A DNA stretch of 64,000 bases from Atopsyche davidsoni (Eukaryota > Arthropoda > Insecta > Trichoptera > Hydrobiosidae): contig JAILWY010000016.1 of the NCBI GenBank assembly GCA_022113835.1, positions 5,549,501-5,613,500 on the forward strand, read 5' to 3'. The position numbers were made by a program, and so were the translations under genes. The stretch's first letter is position 1. Each line of letters starts with the position of its first letter. The notes under the pieces were generated by a model. The model was not told the origin of the DNA. It saw only the letters and a program-made list of their open reading frames with translations, and made no database searches. Below are positions 1-12,784 of the stretch, in pieces.

Positions 1-1279
1 TATGCATACTTTAAACACTCGATTATGATGTGTATTAAAATTTCTCGGAAGGGCGGTACAGAAGTGAATGACGTAAAGGTCGTGATCCAAATATTAAACA
101 TGGCAAATTAGAGTCAATTAAAAGTATGAATGCCAAATCCGTTCCCAGAGAAAACATTTGCGAAAGAATATTTAAAATATAGGTTTTGTGGTTTCAAAGC
201 TAAAAAATCTTTTTTGTGAGATGATGAGAAATATTGGTAAAACAGGTCAAGGTAATTGAGCTGCTATTTATTTACTGATTTCAATAGTTTCAAAACCAAA
301 AAGCTGCTGAATCATAAAATAAGCCGCAGGGTGTGACGCCATTGAAGTTTGCTTAGATCTGTTTTAATAATCAGCAGTTAAGGATTATAAGTATATTTAT
401 ACCAAGGTTGATTGATTAAAAATATATATCAACAGGAAGACCGATAATATATAACCGATTATTGATATATATATATATATTTTTTTTTTTTGAGTAAAAT
501 ACTTGAGTGATTTTCCACATGTTCGTTTTTATTTGCGACCGGTTTCGCCAACCTTTCACGTTGGCATTATCAAACAGAGTGAGATTTTATATAATAATAA
601 TCAATTAGGTTAATCAATTGTTATAGGGAGAGCTTGTTGAAAATAGAGAGAGTGATTGTCAGGTGGTAAGGCCTATGTGTGTGCAAAATTTTTATGTACC
701 TGACAAGTGGAGGATTCTATATAATTGCAAATTTTTGTGAACAAATGTTTTTATATTAATGGGGTAATTATCTAAAGTAGTGGCTTTGAGATGTAGCAGC
801 AGTTATCCTGTGTTGGGATTTGTCCTGTAGTGTGTTTATCTGCAAATAACAGGTTTTTGCGCAGTAAATTGTTTTTTAAAGATGTGATTTAGCAATAGGG
901 AATAATAGTGGAGATTTATTGAAAATAACCTGGTCATTAAGCAGGTGCTCCGGTGTGCTATCTTTTATGCGATTGATTTCTAAAATATCTTGGCTATTCT
1001 CTCTTTCAAGTATTTTACTCAAAAATATTAAAATGGAATTCCACCAAGTACTCTCTGTCGAAAATATTGAATATATATTGGCACTATACATGGCATAAAT
1101 CTATGTGATATAAATAATGGTTGATTTAAATGTATGCAAATTCTTGTTTGGTCTTTCATATAATGAATATTTATGAGATTAGATGTATCCAGGTGTAAAG
1201 CTCAACAACGATGCCTGTTTAACACCAAAGCACAGGTTAGATTCAATTGTATTTAAATCCAGAAATAATGTTATTGCTA
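1..1279. other. AT-rich non-coding stretch
   Basis: No gene is seen. A short TA run at about 463-480 is followed directly by a T run. The longest open frames are about 70 codons and have no domain-like composition. Confidence 0.5.
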
Positions 1280-1520
1280 GAAGCCGCGGACGCTTTACAG
1301 TGTAGCCTAGCGGTTGGCGACCTACAAAAACTAGGATCTCTATACAGAGCATCGCGGAAGCCGGCGTGGCTCCAGGTCGGCTCCGTCACTTCCCGCGGGG
1401 TTTTTTCCTCGGCCTGAACGTGTCAGGTTCGTTTCCGGCGCGAGATGGTCGGAGAGTCACATTTTAATTGTGATTTGTAATTTAGTCCACTTCAGCGCTG
1501 TTAGCGCTTCGAGCTGGAAG
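1280..1520. other. GC-richer non-coding island
   Basis: The sequence switches abruptly from AT-rich to GC-rich, with a CCCGCGGGG core near 1392 and several CpGs, then returns to AT-rich after 1520. No frame is convincingly open. Candidate regulatory or conserved non-coding sequence, judged on composition only. Confidence 0.25.
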
Positions 1521-1714
1521 AATGATCATGCAGGTACCTGCTCCTAACAATTAGAGTACCTTAAACTTGCTGTAACATCACTACTTGTTAAAAATATTCT
1601 TTTCACTCGTTATAGTGATTCAACAATTAGTGAGACAATGAAAACATACATTAACTTACTAATTTTTTATTCTTATTATAGATAAAATTCATATTTTTAA
1701 TTATGTGTAAGGAA

Positions 1715-1912
1715 GTATTAGATTATTATACTTTTGATGTTTGTACCGAATATATGTTAACCATGCTTAATTACTGCTACCTACATGCGTTGTTACAGTA
1801 CAGATACTCTTTATTACAATAGAGGAAGTAATTTTTTTATAAATAACAGTATTATATATATATATATATATTGCATACGTATATCAAAAAAATATTCAAA
1901 GCGGTTTAAATA
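1715..1912 (+). repeat. Repeat U, copy 1 (left flank of pogo-like MITE)
   Basis: This stretch is nearly identical to 40765-40956, apart from a length-variable TA microsatellite (here about 1853-1871). In both places it runs straight into the MITE at the same TA dinucleotide, after the shared string GCGGTTTAAA. That means one insertion was copied together with its flank. It is probably internal sequence of a longer pogo-like element. Confidence 0.75.
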
Positions 1913-2311
1913 CAGTAATACCCCGCTTTGCGCAACCCTGTTATACGCGGTTTCACTATAACGCGAATTTCAATTTTCGTCTTAAAATGCGTCGCATTAC
2001 GCGAATGTAAGAATGTATATGAACATAATGTAGTCATTGACTTCTCTTAACAATTAAAAACAGCGTTGAGTGTTATGAACGTATTTTACAAGAACGTAAA
2101 AAAAACGCTACCCAAAAAACAAAAGATGTATTATTCAGTAAAAAAAAACACGTAATATTGCATAAAGTGTTCTTAAAGTGATTGATTCAAATGATTCGTA
2201 TTTTTTGTATTAAGTTTTGATTATGTATGTATGTTCAATCGTATACACGCGAATTTCACTTAACGCGATTTTTTCCGGAACGTATCCCTCGCGCAAAGCG
2301 GGGTATTACTG
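1913..2311. mobile_element. Pogo/Tigger-like non-autonomous DNA transposon (MITE), copy 1
   Basis: The 399-bp element begins CAGTAATACCCCGCTTTGCG and ends with the inverted form CGCAAAGCGGGGTATTACTG, flanked by TA on both sides. CAG...CTG ends with a TA target duplication are typical of the pogo/Tigger branch of the Tc1/mariner superfamily. Subterminal AACGCGAATTTC motifs occur inverted at both ends. There is no transposase frame, so it would depend on an enzyme supplied elsewhere. Further copies lie at 21205-21600 and 40957-41350. Confidence 0.88.
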
Positions 2312-2339
2312 TATGTCTAAAATCTAAGCAATCATTTCA

Positions 2340-2690
2340 TACAAATTTTATACTGTGCTCGTGTTGCCGTTGCATTGACCCTTCACCGCTGGATAGTACG
2401 GTTGTCATAAGTGCAGTGCATCGAGCACGGACAACAATGCGGCAGAGTTTCACAATGAAACACAAACACTCAGAATCCGAACAAAATGAGCTAATCAACA
2501 ATCGCAGTGCGTCATTACGCGCGTATTCTCCGACCGCGACTCCTCATTGGCCGCCGCGGACCATTGCAACAATAATTCGCGAGCCTCGCCGGAAGTGCCG
2601 CAGCGCTCGGTTCGGCTCTGATGTTGAAAAAAACTGCACTCGGATGTGGCAATTTCTGTTTCCATCACAATTAAGGCCCTTCACAACAAA
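2340..2690. other. Balanced-composition island right of MITE copy 1
   Basis: Unique, CpG-containing sequence such as GGCCGCCGCGG near 2550 lies between the MITE and AT-rich DNA. An open frame crosses from the MITE into this island, but it starts inside the transposon end and has no recognisable domain. I read it as non-coding. Confidence 0.25.
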
Positions 2691-3889
2691 TTACAGACAC
2701 GGAAAGACACAATACAGCAAAACATAAAAAAAAATTATTTTTTTTTTTTGACACTACTGTTGAACTTTGTATTCGAAATAAACCATTTTTTTACAATAAC
2801 AAATTATAATCAATATTACATACAACAGTAAAAATATAATACCAGCATAAAATTTTGAAATCACACCGCATCATAAAAGGTATATTAAAAAAAATCCGTG
2901 ATTGAAGACGGGGGTGATATTCTTGACTTACCTGTTTTAATAGCCATCATCCAGCAGTATATACAAAGGAGGCCGATTACATTTCAAATAACACTATAAT
3001 ATATTTTTATGAAAAATATTAGATATGTTTTAAAATATGCATAAACACCCAAGTTACTGTTATTTTTATTTGCCTCCATTCGAGTTTATTGCTGATCTGA
3101 GATATTAACGGCAGAATTGGATATGACAAAATCATTTTATTTTTATGATCATCGAAATCTAAATATGAAATAAATATAAACATAAACGGCTTTCTCTTAT
3201 TTGAATAATAAAAGCCTCTTTTGGGTTATTACCATTAAAATGGTTTAAAACAAGTAAACCTACAATCTCTGGCCTTAGCTCGGACCATCTGTACTCCTAC
3301 GCGTGATCGGGAACTTGGAGACACCAAAACGGTTGGAGGTAGCTATTATTTGTATAATTGATGCCATTCGCTAATTAAACCAATAACTACAATTTTATCT
3401 ATTACCATAAAACAGTCATAGGTCAGTTTTCTATTACAAGTTCATAGTAAATAATAATATTGTTAAACTGTAAAATGTTTTAACAACCTTCTAATGCTGA
3501 ATGAATCATTCATATTTGAACCCAAAACCTCTGCAAGCTATTAAATAATTAGCTACTCATAATTAAAAACAATAACTGTGTCATATTATATATTTCATTG
3601 TGATTTGAGCTATTTAACCGTTAAATATTTGATAATGCGAACACCTCATTCATTAAAAAAAAAATATTTATATACGAACTATCAAATATATCACTATGCC
3701 TTATGGGAGCAAAAGACTTTTCAATGTCTCTGTGAAAAAACTTTCTATTATTTATTGGCTTGATTTAGCTCTTAGTATCAGTTATTTATTTGCTGTTCGT
3801 TATTTTCTATTTACACGATGATCAGGTTGAAAAATAAACGTTAAAAATATACTAGCTCCTTTGATTGTTGATGCTCCGCAAAATGTATT
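2691..3889. other. AT-rich non-coding stretch
   Basis: No gene, ordered repeat or clear regulatory site is seen. A T run lies at about 2738-2750. Confidence 0.45.
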
Positions 3890-4060
3890 TAGCTTTGGAC
3901 GCATCGGCGCTCAAGGCCCGCCGTCACAAATGTCACCACTGCAGGTAGACGTATTTAAAATCCAATAAGTTTCCGCAGCCAACTGCACTGGCTGCACATC
4001 CCAGGTCACGATCTGTGTTATTAATCGCTGCACACTCGGTTACATAATAAGCCAGGCACC
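3890..4060. other. Small GC-richer island
   Basis: About 160 bp of balanced sequence (for example CAAGGCCCGCCGTCAC near 3914) stands out from AT-rich surroundings. No open frame with coding character. Confidence 0.2.
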
Positions 4061-4116
4061 TATAAGGCATTACTTTACTCTGTTGGAAAAAAAAAAACAA
4101 TAGTTAACTATTACAT

Positions 4117-4165
4117 GACGATGTTTCGTTCCTCAAGATGGTCCCAGCACGAGGATCGAAACGTC
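4117..4165. repeat. Imperfect hairpin containing GATCGAAACGTCGG
   Basis: The left arm GACGATGTTTCGTTCCTC (4117-4134) pairs imperfectly with GAGGATCGAAACGTC (4151-4165) around a 16-nt spacer containing AAGATGGTCCCAGCAC. The GATGGTCCC...GATCGAAACGTCGG pattern resembles a motif I associate with invertebrate retroelements, including hammerhead-like motifs of Penelope-like elements. That attribution is from memory and is weak. Confidence 0.4.
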
Positions 4166-4169
4166 GGAG

Positions 4170-5270
4170 TATAAGGAATTTGATGAAATCAATTCATAAC
4201 AACTACCAAAAAGTACGAACATTCAAACATTTACAAAAAATATATATTTTATTTAATATAACTAAATTAAGAGACGTGCTGGGATGAATTTATTCATATG
4301 CCATTGTGTTTGCATTTTTTGTTATATGAAAAAAAATTATCTCGGACTATGATATTTTTCAATTACCATAGTAAATATAGAAAAAATCTATCAACAAATT
4401 TAACGTGTCCCAATAAACTAAAACGTTTAATTGTTTTCTTCTAAAAATCTATTGACTCAATGAAAACATGATAAATGGTCTGATCTAAATACGAGTTTTA
4501 AAAGTACAGAATCAAACTATACACTTGGTTATTACAAGTGCTTAAGACCAAATGTTTATTGAGATTTTTTAATTAATCCATATGCGATGGTGATGATGTT
4601 TGTGACAGCTTGTGTTATACAATAGCAGTAATGGCGCTACTTCAGGGTGCTTATATTGAACGAACCCTCTTCCTTGTATCTGGAATACAGCTGATCTAGT
4701 TACATACGCGCCCTCAGAGTAGTTCGCTCATTTCTTTGATGCGAGAAATGAATGTTTCCCTGAAGAAGCTTAGTTGTCATCTCAGGAAATCAAAGGTGTA
4801 TCATATTTACTGAAGACCTGAAGTATGCCTTATCGTATTATATGAGCTCCTTTCGGAGTTGTATGTATGTTCGTTTTAAGATGTTGTAAACTATGATCTT
4901 TTGTGTTGTTTTGCATATGGTGGCACCCAAAGAGCCACTTCAAAGTCTCTGGAATATTTAATTAAATATTAAACAAACAAATGTGTCTATGTTGTAGCTA
5001 CTCCAATTACACACGCAAGCTCGCAGTGGTGCGCTCGGCTTACAAGCGTAGTTTTGTTTAACGTTGAAGTACAGTTAAAGTGAGCACAAACTGTTTAGTC
5101 GATATCAATATTTTTAGAACTTCTGGAATTTGCTGTGTTACTTCAATATAAATTTATTAAATATTTATAAAAAACGAATAGAATGTTATTCGCAAGAATA
5201 AATTGTATGCATAGAACAAATAATTAAGTTTGTAATGTTTTAAGTCCTTTCATGTTTATCGCACTTACAA
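4170..5270. other. AT-rich non-coding stretch
   Basis: No gene is seen. The base just before the Helitron is the A (5270) of an A/T target site. Confidence 0.45.
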
Positions 5271-5604
5271 TCTACTATAATAATAGCCATTGTGTGTTTG
5301 TTTGTATGTGTGTATGTTTCGTTTTTCCGTTCTGTATAGAATATCTTAAAAGATACAACGCTGATTTTTTGCACATAAGTTAAGTAAATTTTTCCGCAGC
5401 TATGTGCCGAATTTCAAGACGATAGGATAATATTTTCATTCATAAACTTTAAAATATGCTTTAGCGAATTACGAATTATATGATTCACTTCTTCGCCGCG
5501 AGATGTCGTTCACCGCGAGAATTTCAAATTTAGAACTTTTACAAAAAAAACAAAAGACGCATCGTTCATCAAATACGTCATTTTGTGACGGGCTACATTA
5601 CTAG
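5271..5604 (+). mobile_element. Non-autonomous Helitron, copy A (334 bp)
   Basis: The 5' end is TCTACTATAATAATAGCC and the 3' end is CTAG. The element sits between A (5270) and T (5605), the standard Helitron A/T target. Near the 3' end the perfect stem CGTCA-TTTTG-TGACG is followed about 11 nt later by CTAG, the expected Helitron terminator hairpin. There is no Rep or helicase frame, so it is non-autonomous. A shorter relative with the same two ends is at 56490-56738. Confidence 0.88.
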
Positions 5605-5809
5605 TTATTAAATAATAATGGTTTTTAAAACCTTTTAGTCATTTGGATACAATGTTTCGTATTGAACGTTCACGTGAAGTCACTCTTTTATATATTTTTT
5701 AATCGTAAAAGTATATGTGATATTTGAACAATAATACGATTGAATGAAAAATGCACTTTATACATATTTTTGTTTTGTTATCTTCATGAAAATGACATTT
5801 GACAACTCG
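5605..5809. other. AT-rich flank of Helitron A
   Basis: No feature is recognised. Confidence 0.4.
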
Positions 5810-6060
5810 AGACTTTTTCTCCATTCACGGGAGGCCCGGCCCATCTTCATTATCTCCGAATTACCTGAGAACCCCTGCTCCAATTAGGGATAATATTATA
5901 CACATGTACGTAAAGCATTGAAAAACTTCAGTGAACGTACTCCTTCTCAATTATACAAATCTGCGGTGCCTCAGATGTGACGCCCAGGCACTTCTTACGA
6001 GGGCACAGCGTTCTCTGCTGTTTTTGTGCCGACAGTCCGGGTGACTACAGTGTACTCCAT
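5810..6060. other. GC-richer island
   Basis: Contains GGGAGGCCCGGCCC near 5829 and a CpG-bearing part at about 5960-6050. Homeodomain-type ATTA cores sit between these parts. No coding frame. Candidate regulatory island. Confidence 0.25.
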
Positions 6061-7690
6061 GAGTTATTATTAAAGATTTTTTTTTTTAATCACCATACTT
6101 ACAGTATTTTATAAATATTTTTCTTCATTTTCATTAGTTCTATCATAACAAGTACAGTAAAATTCATCAAAACAAAAAAAAACTTACTACTATTATTTTC
6201 ATTCATGCCATTGAAATTAGATATTTATATGATATATTTAAGTCTTCGATCAGATCATTTTCACAATATTTTATATTTATAAATATATATTTTTGTTTTC
6301 GCAACTAATTTAGCCAACTTCCCTTTAATCGTATTAAACAGAAGCTCTGCTTGGGCTCACTGAATATTTTGTAATCTACTAGCCATTATTGGTTGATTGC
6401 GTGTTTGTATTGTTAATACGGCATTAGGACAATTAAAATAAATTTAAAATCTTTGTTTAATATTTTGAGGAAAGAAAAACAAAAAATGGTACCCGCAAAT
6501 GTAAAAAAGCTCTAGCTTTTATTGTTAGGCTATCGAAAAAAATCTTTCTGAGATACTGTCATAGTCATAACAAATTGTAATTCAACCTTTTTATTTTTAT
6601 GTATGAATGGTTAAAAAATAAAATAAACGTTCATTCTTAAATTATATTTTATAACGAAACATATTTTAGAATTATTTGAATATTAATTGCTTTGTTAAGG
6701 GTTTTTCTTGTTATTCTTTTACGCATTGGATGATTGTGTGTAATCGATAATAAAATTAAACAAAAATGTGAAACATTACATAGACTGAGAAAATCAACAA
6801 GTCTTCGTTAATGATGTTAGTTTGGAAGAAAACGTAGAAGTTTATTTTCAAGACAAGGCAATATTGTTCTTAGCAACGCAAACGCGGAAGAAAAAATCAA
6901 TTAAAACTTCAATCAATAGGAAATTATTATAACCCACAAAGCCATTACAAAGAGTATTGATTGATTTTTAATAAATTATTATTTTCAAAACGTTACTATT
7001 AATAAAAAAATCTGATAATCTTTTAAAAAAACTCATTTGATATAAAAAAAAGACATTTTAAGTATATTCATTTAAATCTTAATATTAATTTTTACGTTTA
7101 ATAATTATATCATCAATAGTTTGTATGATAATTGATTCTTTTATTTTTTTAATTTGACAAGAAACCGGTGAATCTAAGCAATCCTAAACTAAAACATCTG
7201 TTAATATATACACATAACTTAAATATTTTGTAAGTTGTTATGGAAGGAGTAATGCAGAAGAAAATGGAGATTGCCTTTTCATAGAGTTTTTTTTTTACAT
7301 TTAAGTGAAGAAAAACTTCTGTGGTTTGTAATATTAATAATTAGTAATTGTATGTTAAATAAAATATAACAATTATTAGAAAAATGTAAAAAATTTACAG
7401 TCACTTTCTCAATACATTTTTATTGCAATTTACAAATAAATTTCGTCATATCTATATCTGTGAACCGACTTCATACACAACAAACTTTTAAATACATTAT
7501 AATTGTGTATTATGGATAATAGGTATTTATTATAATATATAAAAATAAAAATTATTATCATAGATTACCACATTTATTAATTAACTGAAATGCTGAGGTC
7601 GTATAACATAATATAAAAGCAAAATCTACGTAAAATAAATTAATTATTCTCGAGAACTTTACTGCCATCCTGTACAGATTAATTAATTGG
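6061..7690. other. Strongly AT-rich desert
   Basis: No gene, ordered repeat or site can be supported. Homopolymer A and T runs are common. Confidence 0.5.
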
Positions 7691-7900
7691 TATTTTTTCA
7701 CCTGTCGGTTCCATCAAAGGAGCCAGTACCTGCCGTCGATGACGCGGGTCCAGTTGATATGCCGCTCGCGTATGTCAGAGCCGTCACCTGGACAGAATCT
7801 CAGGTGGATATATTACGTTTACAGTAAAGGTTCATCACTGCGGCTGATTTATTTTACGTCATGCGAGCCATACCGTTACTACTGGCGACAATAAATACTG
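7691..7900. promoter_or_regulatory. Candidate regulatory island with Exd-Hox-type site
   Basis: This balanced island holds TGATTTAT at 7845-7852, which fits the Extradenticle-Hox composite consensus TGATTDAT, followed immediately by TTTTACGTCATG with a CRE-like core. No open frame of note. One match of this length can occur by chance. Confidence 0.25.
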
Positions 7901-8590
7901 ATAACTGCATTATTAACTATAATTAAATGCTATTGGATTTACTATAAAAATATAAATGAAACTACTCGTGTGAACCTCGGCTTATTTTTTATAAAACATA
8001 AAACGGTTAAAAATACTTAACATAAATAATTTTATAAAATCGGAGAGGTTGGTTTATACACACATTAATAAAATACTAATATTGATTTCATGTTTTAAAA
8101 AATATCTAAACCAAAATGCGGAATACATCAAAGCTCAGAATTAATTAAAATAATAAATAATTCTTTCCTATAAGAAGTAAAGGTCCACATGAAAAGCAGG
8201 TAGGATAGCAATCGGAATCAATCATGGCGGTTGCGGCTGTGCCACCATTAATAAGTCTTCGCCGTTCCCTTTATTATATAAGTAAATTCAAAAAATATCA
8301 ACTACATATAAGGTTTTTAAAAATTTATTTAATTTTTATTTTTAAAATCATACCACGTATATATATATATATATATATTTATGATTGAATGAAACACAAC
8401 TTTTTTTCTCAATTTTTTTTCTATAACATAATATAGCCCCCGACAAAGAGACTAATCCATGTCTCAAAAGCTTGAACTGAATAGAAAAACAAGAACTAGT
8501 ACTACAGTAGAAAAAACGAGTTTTTAATTAATTAAAAATAACTATGTCACAAAAGCACAATTTCCGGCATATTTTTCAACGTTCACATGT
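7901..8590. other. AT-rich stretch with TA microsatellite
   Basis: A run of about ten TA dinucleotides lies at about 8359-8378. No gene is seen. Confidence 0.5.
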
Positions 8591-8840
8591 TTAAATATCA
8601 CAACATTCTCTTCATTTTCTCTTGTTTCCGTCGTTCATTTTACTTTGGGAATTTTCAAGGCTTCACTCGACACAACTCCGCAAAGTTGATAATGGCTTCT
8701 CACTCTCTCGCGGCTGAAACAATGATCGGAATACGAAGATCGCCCTTCAACAATCGCAGGGACGATAACAACTCACGAAATAACTTACCGACTCACGAAT
8801 TCAGATTGCAAACAAAAACCAAGTTGTAGTTTTTACTTCG
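8591..8840. other. Balanced-composition island
   Basis: About 240 bp of less AT-rich unique sequence. A plus-strand frame of 80 codons stays open across it, but it has low-information composition and no recognised domain, so I do not call a gene. It includes GGGAATTTTC near 8648, a weak kappa-B-like match. Confidence 0.2.
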
Positions 8841-9139
8841 CCGATTCCCAAACTCCGCTGTAGCATAATTGTGTTTCTGAAAAAAAAGCCTTAAACGTCG
8901 TATGCGAAAAGATGCCTATTTAATTTTAAAAATTGTTATAAAAAAATATTTTGACTTACAAATATTGTGAAATACAACAACAGCAATAACCAAGCTTTAA
9001 ATTATTACCATCTTTTCGAATCATACATATTCAATACGGTACAGTAATTCTGCGGGACAAATTTTGCAGGCATTCTTTTTATTACTTTTGCGAATCTTAT
9101 TTTTGTATTTTATAAGTTTGTAACGATCGATGACACGTT

Positions 9140-9350
9140 GAGGTGGGCCAGTGATCTATGGATGCTCTACTGGGGGACTGTTTGCAGGCAGGGAGAACCA
9201 CCCCTGGGGTGAAGTGCTGAGTTACCGACCTGTGGAGGAGGTATTCAGACGGCTCCAGGGCAAGGGTTTATTTAGCGATATCATTAAGGTTCTATCGAGT
9301 CTACAGCGGCTCAGACGCCCTTTGAGCATCGGGTTTTTGTCGCACTAGTA
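9140..9350. other. GC-richer island
   Basis: A sharply bounded 210-bp GC-rich patch is followed by a return to AT-rich sequence. A 65-codon plus-strand frame covers most of it, without a known domain. It could be a conserved non-coding element or a fragment of an unrecognised transposon. Confidence 0.25.
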
Positions 9351-11754
9351 AATATAATATTATGTGTATATTTATTTCACCTTCAATATACACGAAATAT
9401 CTATCTAATATAATATCGGCTTTTATTTGAAAAATTGCAATAGAACCTTATTCACGTGTAGTGCGGGAATTTTTTTAATTAAAAACAATTATCATTTTTA
9501 GTGGATCGCTTACTATGAATTTTTAAATTGAAAAAGCACAAACCATATTTAAGTTAATAATTTCTAGTAATCAGCTTTGTTACCGCTTTGTACATAAACA
9601 CAGATATATTTTTTTATTGACTCTGATGTATGTACTTAAATTTAATTTCAATCCTTTAATGTTATGCTGATATTTTTATAATCATTGAAAAATAGTCAGA
9701 GGTTTGTATAAAAATTAAGAATAACTACAAATTACTAAAATGCGTTAAGGTAATGTATTAAAGGAAAAATATTTACCATAATTATTTATTGATCAAGCAT
9801 AGAGAAGTTGTTTTTTATTATTTGTAAATATTTTCCATTAACAGTATGATTTCAATAAAAAAAAAATTTACAAAACCATCAACATGAACATATATTGTGC
9901 ACGTTTTTGTGGTAGCAATGTATTGTTTTACGTTATATTTTACAGTAAAACGAATTTAATGTATTTTCATGGATTAATTGTTTCATCGATAGTTATCGTT
10001 AGACATCATATTCACAAACCTTGCTAATGTCAGGAATCAAAAAAAAAACCAAACAAGTAAATGAAGAGATCAGATCCTTCGTTCAAAACTTTGTTAGTCA
10101 CATCGAAAAACTATGACAAGATCGGCAAAGTTCATTCGCTCTCCCCCTACAAAGGGCGTCTTGAATAATGTAGCCGCAAAATGTTTCGGGGGTGGAGGGA
10201 AGAAAGTGCAGTAGTTTTGACGGGGGTAGTCCGCCAGATTGAAAACACGAAAACTGAATTTAGTTTCCAGCCCTCGCTATGTATGTTTCATTACAATTAC
10301 TCGAATTAGCAAAACTTATAAGATTGCGATTTTAATATGTTGTGATAGATTAATTATGGATAGTGATATTTAATTCGTTTTTATACAGCTTAGGCGGCTT
10401 CGTGCCCGGGTTTTTGATTTATAATGTTTTCTTATAATCGCGGATTTTGCTTGGATTAAGTCTTAGTTATTACTTTAAAATTATGTAACAGGACAAATTC
10501 GTCTTTCCAATTTGTGTTATTACATTAGTGACATAAGTAATTTATATGAGATATTTATAGCTTTACGAGAATAAAATTATATGCTTAGGGCTACTTACCT
10601 TATCATTAAATCGATGCAATTAGTTGTTGCCATGCTGCTCTTGGGCACCATAATTAATTTTATCAGTGATAAATTATCATAAATGGAGAAAACACATAGT
10701 ATAAATAGTTGTTGTATTAAAAAAAAATCTATGAAATTATTCATCTATAAAAAATATTTTTGAATGTAATTGAGAATTTGACATTTTCAATATAAATATT
10801 TTTTAAAATTATTTGAGTTTTATGTAATCTATTTACATTTTTTTTCTGTTGCTTTATAACATTAAATTATTATGTTTAAAGTTGTATTCGTTTTGTTTTG
10901 AGTTTCAGAGAACTACGGTTGAAAATTATTTCTTTTAATTGGTTTTTTCTGTTAGAATGAAATTACATTATTGTACATTTCAAAGGTATATCGATTTCAG
11001 ACATTAAAATAAAAAATGGGACAAATAAAACATGGCAGTGATTAATCAACAAGAATTCGTTCATTTTTTTTATTTTATTGAATTAATAAAATCGATTTTT
11101 ACAGAAATTTTGAAAAGTATCATTTTGAACGGGTATTACGGAGTTTTTTTTTGTAATAATAAATATAACTCTAATTCAGATTGAACCAAAATTATCTGGC
11201 CGAGACTAAACAACTAACAAACTCATTTCTTTAATTTACGTAGACTTCTGTTTTTAATAGTTATTGTATTATGTAGTAAAGTTTTCTCAATTGATACCCT
11301 TTATACTCCAATACATAGCTTCGTTTTATAATAAAATTATCTGCACAGATAGTTTTTAAATAAGTGATTTATGAATATACTATCTAGCTTAAATAACTTT
11401 GTAATCTTCGTAATTTTTGTTGTAATGACAAATGCTAAATTCACTTTTTGAACTTACAACCATCATTCACCAACCTAATGCAATTCAATCTACTGTTTTA
11501 TCAATTAATTTAAAAGGAAATTATTTAATTTTGAAAATTTTGCTTTTTAGTCAAACTTAAAGATGTCTAAATGCAATTTTAGTAAGATTAATATATAAGT
11601 TTATAATATAATCTAACATTTACTTTAGATGAAAAAGTGTTTTCTGAATTCAGCATATTTCAATGTTCTCGAAATATTTATGTCAATAAAGCATTTGGAC
11701 AAAATCAAATTCTTGGCAAAGCCATCCAAAATCCGTATTCAAAAACAGGCAATT
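9351..11754. other. AT-rich desert with a small island at 10080-10270
   Basis: No gene is seen. The inner island includes C-rich and G-rich blocks (CTCCCCCTAC near 10141 and GGGGGTGGAGGG near 10187). Confidence 0.45.
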
Positions 11755-11930
11755 AATTCCAGATCGACCCCCAAAGCTGGCCATCGCCCCTTCGGGGTGG
11801 ATGTCTCACCCTTACCCCGTGTCTGGACGATTCAATATTTTACGCAGGACAACTGACCACCCCGTACCCCGCAGAGCAGGAGGGTTGGAATAATTTGATC
11901 GGTCAAATGCATCAAAAAGTACTGGAGATG
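11755..11930. other. GC-richer patch downstream of gd-like A
   Basis: About 170 bp rich in CCCC and GGGG blocks, for example CGCCCCTTCGGGGTGG near 11785, which can fold as a small CCCCTTCGGGG hairpin. No coding frame. The origin may be a transposon fragment or a regulatory island; I cannot tell. Confidence 0.25.
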
Positions 11931-12711
11931 GGTTAAAAGCTGAGGGTAGCTAAAAGCAGCTGTAAAATTTTATAAAAACACAGTTTTAAGGTTTAAATTT
12001 TATAACAAAAGCTTTGGATATAAAATACACATTAAAACTAGTATAGTTAATATTAAATACAATTTTATTATAAGCAATTAAAGTTCTCCATATTTTTTTT
12101 ACATTTTATACTCATTGTGAAACTTTAAGATAAGTATGAAATATTTTGAAGTTTTGAATGTTTTGGAATGTAAAATGAAAATTATTGCCTTTAAGAGTTT
12201 AGAATTATTTTTTTAAGCAATATGGTAAACCAATTATATGTTGAATCAAAAATCATAATAACAAATGTTTACTTTTGATAAGTATATAGTTAGAACGTTT
12301 TTTTGGGGATATCATGAGTTATTTATTTATTAACATTTACTTTAATTTTCTTAAGAGAAAGTAAATATTAAAACCATATTAAAACATATACTTTTAATTA
12401 TCTTTTTTTTAAATACCTAAATGAAAAAAAAATAAAATTAGAACTCGTGATAAATTGTTTTAGGCGATAGAAATATGATATTTCATATCCTCATAAAGGC
12501 CAAGTTACATAATATTATATAGGCCAATTATTGATTAAAATTAAGTCCGAATACCAAAAGACAAGAAGGCCAAAAAAAAATTGTTGCTTCTAAATAATGT
12601 GTGATTTAATTGATAAATTTTGATCTTCATTGTCTACTGATCTACATTGTTTATAATCGTTACATCATCATGGTTCAATTAAATCAGTTATTTTTAGTAT
12701 ATGGGTTAACA
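11931..12711. other. AT-rich stretch downstream of gd-like A
   Basis: No gene is seen. Confidence 0.45.
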
Positions 12712-12717
12712 TTTATT
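12712..12717 (-). terminator. Probable polyadenylation signal of gd-like A
   Basis: AATAAA on the minus strand lies about 68 nt after the TGA stop of the protease gene. It is the first canonical signal downstream of the stop, giving a short 3' untranslated region. Confidence 0.5.
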
Positions 12718-12784
12718 TCAATACTGATTCGAAATCAATATAGATTATATATTTTAACAATTTTAAGTATATATATTATATATC

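Noticed and set aside
2227..2727. 166-codon plus-strand open frame
   Set aside because: It begins inside the right end of a pogo-like MITE and continues into unrelated unique DNA; no domain, and overlapping a transposon terminus argues against a gene.
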